Positions 36,682 to 46,063 of a DNA stretch of 64,000 bases are shown one piece after another. The translations under genes and the position numbers were made by a program. The notes under the pieces are model-generated. The model worked only from the letters and a program-made list of their open reading frames with translations. It made no database searches and was not told where the DNA came from. Numbering within the stretch: position 1 is the first letter of the stretch; each line of letters opens with the position of its first letter. The DNA is taken from positions 372,001 through 436,000 of the forward strand of contig PKTR01000002.1 in the NCBI GenBank assembly GCA_002869065.1, read 5' to 3'. Origin of the DNA: Hyphomicrobiales bacterium (lineage in GTDB: Bacteria > Pseudomonadota > Alphaproteobacteria > Rhizobiales > Rhodobiaceae).

Positions 36682-37473
36682 GTGATCGATGCGACCATGT
36701 TCGGCGGCGATATCGCCGGTTTCTTCCTGTGGTGGGCGCTGGTTCTTGCCGCCCATCTGGCGGTCATCTTCCCCGTCGGCTTCGTGCTGACCGCGCTCAA
36801 CAAGCGCCATCCCGACCGGCGTATCCAGAAGCGCACCGGCGAACACCGCACCAACAAGGAAATCCTCGCCGCGATGCCCGCCGTCATCACCTCGAGCGGG
36901 CTCCTTTCCTTCGGCATGTTCGCGCAGGCAAAGGGCTGGACGATCGCGCCGTACGGCCTCACCGACTGGCAGGCCTATCTCTGCCTGCTCGCCTCGATGG
37001 CGCTGTTCGACGCGTGGTTCTTCTTCGCCCATTGGGGCCTGCACACCAAGCCGCTCTACCCGTTCCATCTGCTGCACCACCGCAGCGTCGCGCCGACGCC
37101 GTGGAGCAACGATTCCTCCTCTGTTGTCGACACGCTTCTGTCGCACAGCTTTTACGCGCTGGTGCTGTTCGTGCTGCCGCTGCCGATCGAACTGCTCATC
37201 GTGCACCGGCTGTACGACCAGGTGACCGGCATGATCGGCCACAGCGGATTCGAGTTCTTCGCCTCGCGCAGTGCGCGCTGGCCCTCGATCATGGTCTGCA
37301 CCACCTATCACGACCTGCACCATTCCGAGTTCCACTACAATTTCGGCAATTTCACCTCGATGTGGGACCGGCTGTTCGGCACGCTTCACCCGAATTACGA
37401 CCAGATCGTCAGGGAAATCGAGGAAACCGGCACGACGGAACCGGCGCGACGGCTCGCCAAGGTGAAAAGATAA
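36682..37473 (+). CDS. fatty acid hydroxylase / sterol desaturase family membrane enzyme
   Basis: 263 residues. The di-iron histidine motifs HWGLH, HLLHH and HDLHH are all present, and several hydrophobic segments (about 13-38, 65-80, 95-115, 150-175) place it in the membrane. Members hydroxylate or desaturate lipids, sterols or carotenoids using O2. GTG at 36682 has GAGGAGAG upstream; an ATG five codons later is possible. The gene is 95 bases upstream of the xdhC-like gene but the functions do not obviously connect. Confidence 0.85.
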   Translation: MIDATMFGGDIAGFFLWWALVLAAHLAVIFPVGFVLTALNKRHPDRRIQKRTGEHRTNKEILAAMPAVITSSGLLSFGMFAQAKGWTIAPYGLTDWQAYLCLLASMALFDAWFFFAHWGLHTKPLYPFHLLHHRSVAPTPWSNDSSSVVDTLLSHSFYALVLFVLPLPIELLIVHRLYDQVTGMIGHSGFEFFASRSARWPSIMVCTTYHDLHHSEFHYNFGNFTSMWDRLFGTLHPNYDQIVREIEETGTTEPARRLAKVKR

Positions 37474-37568
37474 CCTCCCCTGTTGCGGGCGATTGCGTAA
37501 CGCCCGCGAAACGAAGACAGTAGGCAAATTGCACGGCCCGTCCCGGGCGCGTGCGGGGAGGATTTTTG

Positions 37569-37919
37569 ATGTCCGACACTGATGCGGCAACCGAACTGGG
37601 CGACCCGCTCGCCGTCGCCGAAACCTGGTGCGCCGAGGGCCGCGCAGTAGCGCTTGCGACCGTCGTCGAGACCTGGGGCTCGGCGCCGCGTCCGGTCGGC
37701 TCGCCGCTCGTCATCGACGAGGAAGGCAATTTCGAGGGCTCGGTTTCAGGCGGCTGTGTCGAGGGCGCGGTGATCACCGAAGCACTCGACGTGATCGCCG
37801 ACGGCAAGCCGCGCATGCTCGAATTCGGCGTCGCCGACGAGACCGCCTGGCGGGTCGGGCTTTCCTGCGGCGGACGCATCCGCGTCTTCGTCGAACCGCT
37901 GACCGGGAGCGCGCACTGA
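37569..37919 (+). CDS. XdhC/CoxI-domain protein (N-terminal part)
   Basis: 116 residues, start at 37569 with GGGGAGG nearby. 'TVVETWGSAPRPVGSPLVID' and 'GSVSGGCVEGAVITEA' are the XdhC/CoxI signature. Full-length XdhC also has a Rossmann domain; here that part is encoded separately at 38559. XdhC-type proteins insert sulfur into, and bind, molybdenum cofactor for xanthine/CO dehydrogenase-type enzymes. The gene is followed within two bases by a LysE-type exporter. Confidence 0.88.
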   Translation: MSDTDAATELGDPLAVAETWCAEGRAVALATVVETWGSAPRPVGSPLVIDEEGNFEGSVSGGCVEGAVITEALDVIADGKPRMLEFGVADETAWRVGLSCGGRIRVFVEPLTGSAH

Positions 37920-37921
37920 TC

Positions 37922-38554
37922 ATGGCGCCGATTGAAACGCTTTACGCCTTCGCGCTGGCGACACTGCTGTTTGCCTATATGCCCGGCCCAGCGCTGCTCT
38001 ACACCGCCGCGCAGACGATCTCGCGCGGCCGCCGCGCTGGCCTTCTCGCCGCGCTCGGCATCCATGTCGGCTGCTATGTGCATGTGCTCGGCGCCGTGCT
38101 TGGCCTGTCCGCACTGTTCGCGCTGGTGCCGACGCTCTATGCGGCGCTGAAACTGGCCGGCGGTGCCTATCTCGTCTGGCTCGGCATCCAGATGTTCCGC
38201 AGTAAGTCCCGTCCCGGCGAACCGGTGCCGGAGCTGCCGCCGCGCTCGGCAAAGCGGGCCTTTTTCGACAGCGTCATCGTCGAGCTTCTGAACCCGAAAG
38301 TGGCGCTTTTCTTCATTGCCTTCCTGCCGCAATTCGTCGATCCCGCCGCCGCCTTCCCGATCTGGATGCAATTCCTGATCCTCGGCATGATCGTCAATGT
38401 GTCGTTCAGCTCGGCCGATCTGGTGACGGTGTTCTTCGCGTCCGAAGTGGCGCGGCGACTGTCGCGCTCGACCCGCTGGCAGAACGGCTTGCGCAAGGCC
38501 GGCGGCGCGCTCTTGATCGGGCTTGGCGTCAAACTGGCGGCCGAGAGGAGCTGA
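37922..38554 (+). CDS. LysE/RhtB-family exporter
   Basis: 210 residues with about six hydrophobic segments. 'FAYMPGPALLYTAAQTISRG' followed by RRAGLLAALGIHVG is the LysE/RhtB signature (P-G-P ... G...G), and 'ELLNPKVALFFIAFLPQFV' matches the second conserved block. Family members export amino acids or related small molecules. Its place between the two xdhC parts is unusual; translation is probably coupled with the first part. Confidence 0.9.
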   Translation: MAPIETLYAFALATLLFAYMPGPALLYTAAQTISRGRRAGLLAALGIHVGCYVHVLGAVLGLSALFALVPTLYAALKLAGGAYLVWLGIQMFRSKSRPGEPVPELPPRSAKRAFFDSVIVELLNPKVALFFIAFLPQFVDPAAAFPIWMQFLILGMIVNVSFSSADLVTVFFASEVARRLSRSTRWQNGLRKAGGALLIGLGVKLAAERS

Positions 38555-38558
38555 CCCC

Positions 38559-39275
38559 ATGGAGATCGATCTTCTCAACCGGATGAATGCGGCCCGACGG
38601 GCACGCAAGGCCGTCATCCGCGTGACCGCGATGGATGGCAGCGAGGACCGGCTGGTGCTCGACAGCGACGACCTTGCCGGCGATCTGCTCGGCGAGGAAC
38701 TGACGCGGCGCTTTCGCTCGGCCAAATCCGGCATGATCGAGGTCGAGGGCGCAGCAGGCGACGAACCGCGCCGGCTGTTCCTCACCGTGCACGTGCCGCC
38801 GCCGCGCCTCGTCATCGTCGGCGCAGTGCACATCTCGCAGGCGCTTGCGCCGATGGCGGCGATTGCCGGGCTCGACGTGCTGATTGTCGATCCGCGCACC
38901 GCCTTTGCGACGCCCGAGCGCTTTCCGAACATGACGCTCTTGGCCGAATGGCCGGTCGACGTGATGGATCGCCTCGCCTTCGACCGCTACACCGCGCTTG
39001 CCGCCGTGACGCACGATCCGAAGATCGACGACGAACCGCTGAAGGCGGCGCTCACCACGGGCTGCTTCTATGTCGGTGCGCTCGGCAGCCGCAAGACGCA
39101 CGCAAAACGCATCGACCGGCTGAGCGAAGCCGGGCTCGACGCGGCGACACTTGCGCGCATCAACGCGCCGATCGGGCTCGATATCGGCGCCGCAAGCCCG
39201 GCCGAGATCGCCGTCTCGGTGCTCGCGCAGATCATCGAAGCGCTGCGTAAGCCGCGTGACGGAGCGAACGGGTGA
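38559..39275 (+). CDS. XdhC Rossmann-domain protein (C-terminal part)
   Basis: 238 residues from the ATG at 38559. 'PRLVIVGAVHISQALAPMAA' is the nucleotide-binding Rossmann element, 'DPRTAFATPERFP', 'TALAAVTHDPKIDDEPLKAA' and 'FYVGALGSRKTHAKRIDRL' are XdhC_C signatures. It overlaps the next gene by four bases (GTGA). With the product of 37569 it would supply a complete XdhC function for Moco sulfuration. Confidence 0.9.
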   Translation: MEIDLLNRMNAARRARKAVIRVTAMDGSEDRLVLDSDDLAGDLLGEELTRRFRSAKSGMIEVEGAAGDEPRRLFLTVHVPPPRLVIVGAVHISQALAPMAAIAGLDVLIVDPRTAFATPERFPNMTLLAEWPVDVMDRLAFDRYTALAAVTHDPKIDDEPLKAALTTGCFYVGALGSRKTHAKRIDRLSEAGLDAATLARINAPIGLDIGAASPAEIAVSVLAQIIEALRKPRDGANG

Positions 39276-40903
39276 AGTTCGGCCCGGTCTCAGTCGACAA
39301 CGCTGAGGGCGCGATCCTTGCCCATTCGCTCGGCCTGACCAAAGGCGCGATCAAGAAGGGCACGGTGCTCGGCGCCGCCGACATCGAACGGCTCAAGGCG
39401 GCCGGCCACAGCGAGGTCATCGTTGCGCGGCTGGAGCCCGGCGACGTGCATGAGGACGAGGCTGCGAAACGCCTCGCCGCGGCGTTTGCCGGCGGCAACG
39501 CCGTTACCGAGGCGCCGTTCACCGGCCGGGTCAATCTGCATGCCGGGGCCGCCGGACTGTTGCGGGTCGACAAGGCCGGCATCGACCGGCTCAACCGACG
39601 CGATCCGGCGATCACCGTGGCAACGCTCGCCGACTTCGAGGCCGTCGAGGACGGCCGGCTTATCGCCACCGTCAAGATCATCCCCTATGCGGTGCCCGGC
39701 GGCGCGCTCGATGCCGCGCTTACCGATCTCGGCGAAACCGGTCCGCTGATCGAGGTTCTGCCGTTCAGGGCACTGAAGGTCGGGGTGATCTCGACGCTGC
39801 TACCGGGGCTCAAACCGTCGATCGTTGAAAAGACATTGCGCGTACTCGGCGAACGGCTGGCGCCCGCCGGCGCGACCATCGTCGCCGATGAACGCATCGC
39901 CCATGACGAAGCGGCGGTGGCGGGCGCGCTTGGTGTCCTGAAAGGCATGGGCGTCGACCTCATCGTGATGTTCGGTGCATCCGCCGTCGTCGACCGGCGC
40001 GACGTGCTTCCCGCCGGCATCGAGGCGGCCGGCGGTGCGATTGTCCATTTCGGCATGCCGGTCGATCCGGGCAATCTGCTCCTGGTCGCCGATCTGGACG
40101 GACTGCCGGTGCTTGGCGCGCCGGGTTGCGCCCGCAGCCCGAAGGAGAACGGTTTCGACTGGGTGCTGGCGCGGCTTCTCGCCGGCGTGCCGGTCACCAC
40201 AGACGACATCACCGGGATGGGCGTCGGGGGGCTCCTGATGGAAATCGTGTCGCGGCCGCAGCCGCGCGAAGTGCCGGTGGAAAGCAGCGGTGCGCCGAAA
40301 GTCGCGGCGCTCGTGCTTGCCGCCGGCCAGTCGCGCCGCATGGGTGCGGCCAACAAACTCGCCAGCACGATCGGCGGCAAGCCGATGGTCCGTATCGCGG
40401 CGGAGGCGGCGTTGGCGAGTGCGGCAACGTCCGTGACCGTCGTCACCGGTCACGAGCCCGAGACGGTGCACGCCGCGCTTGCCGACCTCGACGTCGCCTT
40501 TGCGCATAACCCCGATTTCGCCGACGGACTTTCGACCTCGCTCGCGACCGGGCTTGCCGCGCTGCCCGACGATGTCGACGCGGTCGTCGTCATGCTCGCC
40601 GACATGCCGCAGGTGACGCCGGAAATCGTCGACCGGCTGATCGCAGCCTACGATCCCGCAGCGGGCGCGCTGATCGTGCTGCCGACATTCGAGAAGAAGC
40701 GCGGCAACCCGGTTTTGTGGTCGCGACGGTTCTTCGACGAATTGAAAGCCATCACCGGCGATGTCGGCGCGCGCCATGTGCTTGGCCGCTATCCCGACGC
40801 CATCGCCGAAGTGGAAATCGGCGCTGGTGTCGCGCTCGACATCGACACACCGGAAGCGCTGGCGGCCGCGGGCGGGCAGCTCCCCAAAAAAGAACAAGAT
40901 TGA
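39272..40903 (+). CDS. molybdopterin-binding / MobA-like NTP-transferase fusion
   Basis: 543 residues, GTG start in the 4-base overlap with the xdhC C-part. Residues about 1-340 are a molybdopterin-binding (MoeA/MogA-like) domain with 'MFGASAVVDRRDVLPAGIEA' and 'GMPVDPGNLLLVADLDGLPV'. Residues about 345-540 are a MocA-type nucleotidyltransferase with 'ALVLAAGQSRRMGAANKLAS' and 'VVMLADMPQVTP'. Such fusions probably add a nucleotide to molybdopterin for xanthine-dehydrogenase-family enzymes. No such enzyme is encoded in the window. Confidence 0.88.
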   Translation: MKFGPVSVDNAEGAILAHSLGLTKGAIKKGTVLGAADIERLKAAGHSEVIVARLEPGDVHEDEAAKRLAAAFAGGNAVTEAPFTGRVNLHAGAAGLLRVDKAGIDRLNRRDPAITVATLADFEAVEDGRLIATVKIIPYAVPGGALDAALTDLGETGPLIEVLPFRALKVGVISTLLPGLKPSIVEKTLRVLGERLAPAGATIVADERIAHDEAAVAGALGVLKGMGVDLIVMFGASAVVDRRDVLPAGIEAAGGAIVHFGMPVDPGNLLLVADLDGLPVLGAPGCARSPKENGFDWVLARLLAGVPVTTDDITGMGVGGLLMEIVSRPQPREVPVESSGAPKVAALVLAAGQSRRMGAANKLASTIGGKPMVRIAAEAALASAATSVTVVTGHEPETVHAALADLDVAFAHNPDFADGLSTSLATGLAALPDDVDAVVVMLADMPQVTPEIVDRLIAAYDPAAGALIVLPTFEKKRGNPVLWSRRFFDELKAITGDVGARHVLGRYPDAIAEVEIGAGVALDIDTPEALAAAGGQLPKKEQD

Positions 40904-40913
40904 GGAAACGAGC

Positions 40914-41684
40914 ATGGATCTCGGACAAAAACTCGCCGGCAAGCGGCTGCTGATCACCGGGGCATCGAGCGGCATCGGCGCCCATCTGGCGCTTCTGGCC
41001 GCGCGCTGTGGGGCGCATGTCGCGGTTGCGGCGCGTCGACGCGAGCGGCTTGAAAAGCTGGTCGGAGAGCTACGCGAGGCCGGTGCGGCAAGCGCGCTGG
41101 CGGTGTCGCTCGACGTCAGCGATCCGGCCTCGATCAAAGCCTGCGCGGCGAAGGCCTTCCAGACGTTCGACGGGCTCGACGTGCTGGTCAACAATGCCGG
41201 TGTTTCAGGCGGCGGCCTCGCCCTCGATACCAAGCTTGCGGACTTTGACGACGTCATGAACGTCAATCTGCGCGGCCCCTGGCAGATGGCGGTCTCGACC
41301 GCACGGCAGTGGCGCGAGAACGGCGAGCCGGGCATCGTCATCAACACCGCGTCGATCCTCGGTTTCGGCGTGTCGGCCGGGCTTGCACCCTATTCGGTTT
41401 CGAAAGCCGCGATCATTCAGATGACGAAGGCGTTGGCGCTCGAATGGGCGCGCCACAACATCCGCGTCAACGCGCTGGCGCCGGGCTATTTCGAGACGGA
41501 AATCAATGCCGGCTATTTCGACACCGCCGCCGGCGAGAAGATGGTCGCGCGCATCCCCATGCGACGTATCGGAAACCTGCCGGAACTGGACGGACCGTTC
41601 ATGCTGCTTGCGACCGACGCCTCGTCCTTCATGACCGGAACGGTGCTGACCGTCGACGGCGGGCATCTGGTGTCGGATCTGTAG
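40914..41684 (+). CDS. short-chain dehydrogenase/reductase
   Basis: 256 residues from the ATG at 40914 (GAGGAAA upstream); the longer frame from 40761 overlaps the preceding gene. 'LLITGASSGIGAHLALLAAR' is the NAD(P)-binding motif, 'LVNNAGVS' follows, and the catalytic Ser, Tyr and Lys are in 'INTASILGFG' and 'YSVSKAAIIQ'. The substrate cannot be told. It starts ten bases after the fusion gene and is the last gene of the operon before the repeats. Confidence 0.9.
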   Translation: MDLGQKLAGKRLLITGASSGIGAHLALLAARCGAHVAVAARRRERLEKLVGELREAGAASALAVSLDVSDPASIKACAAKAFQTFDGLDVLVNNAGVSGGGLALDTKLADFDDVMNVNLRGPWQMAVSTARQWRENGEPGIVINTASILGFGVSAGLAPYSVSKAAIIQMTKALALEWARHNIRVNALAPGYFETEINAGYFDTAAGEKMVARIPMRRIGNLPELDGPFMLLATDASSFMTGTVLTVDGGHLVSDL

Positions 41685-41727
41685 AAAAAGTGCGTCGGTT
41701 GGCATTCCATCGCCTCCCCAAGCACGG

Positions 41728-41835
41728 CGTCATGCCGGACTTGATCCGGCATCCAATGGCGTTGGCTGTCTGTAAATGTGCCGGCATACCGTGTCGAAGC
41801 GGGCAATGGATGCCGGGTCTCCGCCCGGCATGACG
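41728..41835. repeat. inverted pair of CGTCATGCCGG-type palindromes
   Basis: CGTCATGCCGGACTTGATCC.. at 41728-41755 and its inverted relative ..GGTCTCCGCCCGGCATGACG at 41808-41835 form a large stem, and each half carries its own GCCGG/CCGGC hairpin. This type of intergenic palindrome is widespread in alphaproteobacteria. It lies after the SDR stop and could end transcription. Confidence 0.75.
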
Positions 41836-41895
41836 GGAGTTTCAAAGGCTCTTCCCTGCCCAAACAGCTATGCGACCCAACGCTTTGTTTTTTCT

Positions 41896-41945
41896 CGCGA
41901 ATTCTTGTCCGAAAACCGGTTCCCACTTTTCGGGAATACGCGCTA
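41896..41945. repeat. dispersed palindrome, divergent copy (overlaps betA stop)
   Basis: CGCGAATTCTTGTCCGAAAA, CCGGTTCCCACTTTTCGGGA and ATACGCGCT. The same architecture as the other copies, but with the loop ACCGGTTCCC found in many rhizobial genomes. Its last bases are the TAG stop codon of betA on the minus strand. Confidence 0.8.
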
Positions 41946-43595
41946 TCTCTGCGCGTGCTGCCAGTCGGGATGAATCCACGGCTCGAGATTCGACGGCGGC
42001 AACGGCGTGCGGCCGAGCAGCATGTCGGCGCCCTTTTCGCCGACCATCAGGCTCGGACCGTTGAGGTTGCCGTTGGTGATCTGCGGGAAGATCGAGGAAT
42101 CGATGACGCGCAGACCGTCGACGCCGATTACGCGGCACTCGTGGTCGACCACGGCATCGGGGTCGTCGGCCGCTCCCATACGGCAGGTGCCGCAGGGGTG
42201 ATAGGCGCTTTCGACATGCTCGCGGATGAAGTCGTCGAGATCGGCATCCGATGTCTTGTCCGCGCCCGGCGCGATCTCGGCGCCCCGATAGTCGTCGAAG
42301 GCCTTCTGACCGAAGATCTCGCGCGTTAAGCGGATCGCGGTGCGGAACTCGGCCCAGTCGTCCTCGTGGCTCATATAGTTGAACAGGATCGAGGGCTTGC
42401 CGGCGCCTGCAGCGCCGTTGAGGCGCACCCTGCCCCGGCTCTTCGAGCGCATCGGCCCGACATGAGCCTGGAAACCGTGGTCCTTCGCCGGCGAGCGGCC
42501 GTCATAGCGGATGGCAACCGGCAGGAAGTGGTACTGCAGATCGGGATAGGGGATGCCGGCACGCGAGCGCACGAAGGCGCAGGCCTCGAAATGGTTGGTC
42601 GCGCCATGGCCGGTCTTTTTCAGTAGCCATTCAAGCCCGATCAGCGCCTTCGAGAACAGATTGAGGTGCTTGTAGAGGGTGATCGGCTTTGTGCAGAGCA
42701 TCTGGATATAGAGTTCCAGATGGTCCTGCAGGTTCTTGCCGACGCCACGGCGATTGCTGACCACGGGGATGTTGTGGCCGGCGAGCTCGGCGCCGTCGCC
42801 AATGCCGGAACGCATCAGCAGCACCGGCGAGTTGATCGCGCTTGCCGACAGCACGACCTCGCGGCGGGCGCGGACGGTCTCGATGGCGCCCCTGTGCTCG
42901 AACTCGACGCCGATAGCGCGGCCGTCCTCGAACAGCACGCGGCGGGCGCGGGCGCGGGTCATCACGGTGAGGTTCTGACGCTCACGCGCCGGGGTCAGAT
43001 AGGCGTTCGCCGCTGACCAGCGCCGACCCTGCCAGATGGTCTGTTCCATGACGCCGAAGCCTTCCTGCTTGGCGCCGTTATAATCGTCGGTGAGTTCGAA
43101 GCCGGCCTCGCCGCCGGCATCGATGAAGGCATCGAACAGCGGCGTCCAGCGCCGTCCGCGGGTGACGTGCATCGGCCCGTCGGTCCCGCGCCAGCCGGCC
43201 TCGCCGCCGTGGCTCGTCTCAAGCCGCTGGAAATAGGGCAGCACCTCCGCGAACGACCAACCGCGCGCGCCCATCTCGCTCCAGGTGTCGAAGTCCATCG
43301 CGTGACCGCGCACATAGACCATGCCATTGATCGACGACGAACCGCCGAGCACCTTGCCGCGCGGCACGGCGAGCCGGCGGCCGCCGAGACCGGGTTCCGG
43401 TTCGCTTTCGAAGCCCCAGTCGTAGAGGCTCATATTCATCGGGTAGGACAGTGCGGCCGGCATCTGGATCAGCGGGCCGACATCGGTGCCGCCGAATTCG
43501 AGCACGCAGACGGAATGGCGGCCATCCTCGCTGAGGCGATTGGCAAGGACCGAGCCGGCCGAGCCGGCGCCGACGATGACGAAATCGAATTCCAT
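41943..43595 (-). CDS. betA: choline dehydrogenase
   Basis: 550 residues, a GMC-family flavoenzyme. FAD-binding '[20 protein letters not shown]' is at the N-terminus, '[20 protein letters not shown]' is GMC signature 1, '[17 protein letters not shown]' signature 2, and the catalytic His lies in '[12 protein letters not shown]'. It oxidises choline to betaine aldehyde at the inner membrane. It is the third gene of betI-betB-betA. Its stop codon is inside a dispersed palindrome. Confidence 0.95.
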   Translation of the reverse strand: MEFDFVIVGAGSAGSVLANRLSEDGRHSVCVLEFGGTDVGPLIQMPAALSYPMNMSLYDWGFESEPEPGLGGRRLAVPRGKVLGGSSSINGMVYVRGHAMDFDTWSEMGARGWSFAEVLPYFQRLETSHGGEAGWRGTDGPMHVTRGRRWTPLFDAFIDAGGEAGFELTDDYNGAKQEGFGVMEQTIWQGRRWSAANAYLTPARERQNLTVMTRARARRVLFEDGRAIGVEFEHRGAIETVRARREVVLSASAINSPVLLMRSGIGDGAELAGHNIPVVSNRRGVGKNLQDHLELYIQMLCTKPITLYKHLNLFSKALIGLEWLLKKTGHGATNHFEACAFVRSRAGIPYPDLQYHFLPVAIRYDGRSPAKDHGFQAHVGPMRSKSRGRVRLNGAAGAGKPSILFNYMSHEDDWAEFRTAIRLTREIFGQKAFDDYRGAEIAPGADKTSDADLDDFIREHVESAYHPCGTCRMGAADDPDAVVDHECRVIGVDGLRVIDSSIFPQITNGNLNGPSLMVGEKGADMLLGRTPLPPSNLEPWIHPDWQHAQR

Positions 43596-43621
43596 GGTTC
43601 AAGCCCTTTCCTGGGCTTTTA

Positions 43622-45085
43622 TTAGTAAGGCGCGTCGACGGGCCCCATGGCGACGTAGACGCTCTTGATCTGCGAATAGTGGTCGAGCGCGGCGGTGCCG
43701 TTTTCGCGGCCAAGCCCCGACTGTTTGACGCCGCCGAAGGGCATCGCGATCGGCGTCAGATTGTAGGTGTTGATCCAGCAGGTGCCGGCCTCGAGCGCGG
43801 CGACCGTGCGGTGGGCGCGGGCGAGATCACGGGTGAAGACGCCGGCCGCAAGCCCGAACGGGGTCGCGTTTGCCCGCGCGATCACCTCGGCCTCGTCGCT
43901 GAACGAAAGCACGGTCAGAACGGGTCCGAAGATCTCCTCGCGGACGATGCGGGCTTCCTCGCCGCCGGTCGCATCGAAGATGGTCGGGGCGACGAAATAG
44001 CCGTTGTCGAGACCGGGTACGGCGACGCGGCCACCGCCGGCGACGCAGCGCGCCTCGGCCTTGCCGGCATCCATGTACATCAGCACCTTTTCCATGTGCT
44101 CGGCGGAAATCAGCGGACCGATATGGGTCTCGGGATCGAGCGGATCGCCGATCTTCAGCGCTTTGGTACGGGCGACGAGTTTTTCGAGGAAGGCGTCCTT
44201 GACGCTTTCATGGACGAAGACGCGGGTGCCGTTCGAGCAGACCTGGCCGGAGGAATAGAAGTTGCCGAGCATGGCACCGCCGACGGCGGAATCGAGATCG
44301 GCATCCTCGAAGACGAGGATGGGCGACTTACCGCCGAGTTCGAGCGTGACGTGCTTCAGCGTGCCCGACGCGTCCGCCATCACACGCTTGCCGGTGCCAA
44401 CCTCGCCGGTCAGAGAGACCTTGGCGATATCGGGATGGGTAACGAGCGTGCGGCCGACCTCGCCAGCGCCCTGCAGGACGTTGAAGACACCGTCGGGCAG
44501 GCCCGCTTCGGTGAGGATTTCGGCGAGCGCCAGCGCCGACAGCGGCGTCACCTCGGACGGCTTGAAGATCACCGCATTGCCGCAGGCGAGTGCGGGCGCT
44601 GCCTTCCACGAGGCGATCTGGATCGGATAGTTCCAGGCTCCGATGGCGGCGACGATGCCGAGCGGTTCGCGACGGGTGTAGATGAAGTCGTCACCGAGAT
44701 CGATGTGCTCGCCGGCAAGGCTGCCGGCAAGGCCGGCGAAATAGTCGAAACAATCGGCGCCCGAGGCCGCATCGGCGACCAGCGTTTCCTGGATCGGCTT
44801 GCCGGTGTCGAGGGTTTCGAGCCGCGACAGCGGCGTGTTGCGTTCGCGCATGATCTCGGCCGCGCGGTGCAGTACCCTGGCGCGCTCGGAGCCCGGCGTC
44901 TTTGCCCAGACCTTAGCGCCCTTTTTCGCGGCCTCGACGGCGCTTTCGACCTCGGCCGGTGTCGCGTAACGGATTTCGGCGATCACCTCGCCGGTCGCCG
45001 GGTAGCGGTCGGCATGGGCGTCGCCGGCGCCGGTGACGAAGCTGCCGCCGATGTAGTGCGAGCCCTTCGGCTGAACGGTGGTCAT
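43622..45085 (-). CDS. betB: betaine-aldehyde dehydrogenase
   Basis: 487 residues, the normal length. '[20 protein letters not shown]' holds the catalytic Glu and '[19 protein letters not shown]' the nucleophilic Cys. It converts betaine aldehyde to glycine betaine with NAD. The start overlaps the betI stop by four bases; betA follows after 26 bases. Confidence 0.96.
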   Translation of the reverse strand: MTTVQPKGSHYIGGSFVTGAGDAHADRYPATGEVIAEIRYATPAEVESAVEAAKKGAKVWAKTPGSERARVLHRAAEIMRERNTPLSRLETLDTGKPIQETLVADAASGADCFDYFAGLAGSLAGEHIDLGDDFIYTRREPLGIVAAIGAWNYPIQIASWKAAPALACGNAVIFKPSEVTPLSALALAEILTEAGLPDGVFNVLQGAGEVGRTLVTHPDIAKVSLTGEVGTGKRVMADASGTLKHVTLELGGKSPILVFEDADLDSAVGGAMLGNFYSSGQVCSNGTRVFVHESVKDAFLEKLVARTKALKIGDPLDPETHIGPLISAEHMEKVLMYMDAGKAEARCVAGGGRVAVPGLDNGYFVAPTIFDATGGEEARIVREEIFGPVLTVLSFSDEAEVIARANATPFGLAAGVFTRDLARAHRTVAALEAGTCWINTYNLTPIAMPFGGVKQSGLGRENGTAALDHYSQIKSVYVAMGPVDAPY

Positions 45086-45681
45086 CGGGTTTCTCCCCTG
45101 TCGGCGGCGGCAAGCTGGGTTTCGACGTAGTTCTCAAGCATCGCGACCGCGTGCAGCCGGTCGGAGGCGCGGTGACCGAGTGCCTGACGCAGCCAGAAGC
45201 CGTCGATCAGCGCCGCGGTGCCTTCCGCGATGCGTTCGGCATCGGCGCGCGGCACCATCGGGGTCAGCGCATCCATCAGGTTCGAATGCAGACGCCGGCC
45301 ATAGAGGCGCAGCAACCGGCCCACCGGTTCGGAGGATTGCGCTTCGGCGTAGAAGGCGAGCCAGGCCGAGATCACCGCCGGCTGGAACTGGTCGGGCGCG
45401 AAGCTGCCCTCGATCACCGCCTGCAACCGGGCACGCGGGGTGGCGGCAGCGCGCAACCGCGCGGCGACTGCGGTTCTGAGTTCGGCCAGCAGATGGCGCA
45501 TGGTCGCAGTCAGGAGCTGCGCCTTGTTGCCGAAATAGTGGTGCGCCAGGCCGGACGAGACCTTGGCGCGCTCGGCGATGTGGCCGACGGTGACATCGAG
45601 CGACCCGCGCGCGTGAATCTCGGCGATTGCGGCCTCGATCAGCGCCCGGCGCCGAATCGGCTCCATTCCAACTTTCGGCAT
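45082..45681 (-). CDS. betI: choline-responsive repressor BetI
   Basis: 199 residues, TetR fold with an N-terminal helix-turn-helix ('[20 protein letters not shown]', FGNK) and the BetI-type ligand domain ('[20 protein letters not shown]'). It should repress the bet genes, and perhaps cho, without choline. It heads the operon and is followed by betB with a 4-base overlap. Confidence 0.94.
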   Translation of the reverse strand: MPKVGMEPIRRRALIEAAIAEIHARGSLDVTVGHIAERAKVSSGLAHHYFGNKAQLLTATMRHLLAELRTAVAARLRAAATPRARLQAVIEGSFAPDQFQPAVISAWLAFYAEAQSSEPVGRLLRLYGRRLHSNLMDALTPMVPRADAERIAEGTAALIDGFWLRQALGHRASDRLHAVAMLENYVETQLAAADRGETR

Positions 45682-45759
45682 AGCGCCCTCGCAAATTCGG
45701 AATTTCGATGCAGCGCGGCCGTCTGCGACGCGTTCGCTGCTCCCACCAGATTATTTTTA

Positions 45760-45773
45760 ATTGACGCGTCAAT
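45760..45773. promoter_or_regulatory. probable BetI operator between betI and choX
   Basis: ATTGACGCGTCAAT is a perfect 14-base palindrome in an AT-rich setting, 78 bases upstream of betI. TetR-type repressors bind such sites. It could control both the betIBA and choXWV operons. The rest of the 45682-46063 gap holds no gene I can support. Confidence 0.65.
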
Positions 45774-46063
45774 CAATAAAAACTTGCCGGCGCTGACCTC
45801 GGGTGATTGACTGGAATGCGGGGACAAAGCGTCGCGGCAAGCGACCGCACATTGCCGGCAAGGGAAACCGGTCCACGCATGCGAATTGCCTGCCCGCGAT
45901 CCGGGCATCGTGGGTTTTCGCGCCCAGCGCTTGATCGCTTCGGGCAAGGGTGGTTTGTTCAGGCACGAAAAGCGGCGGATCACGCTCCGCCGACACAGGG
46001 GATCAGCATTCAGGGACCATCGCGGGCGAAGCCCGGATGAGCGTCAAAAAGGGAGAAACGACA

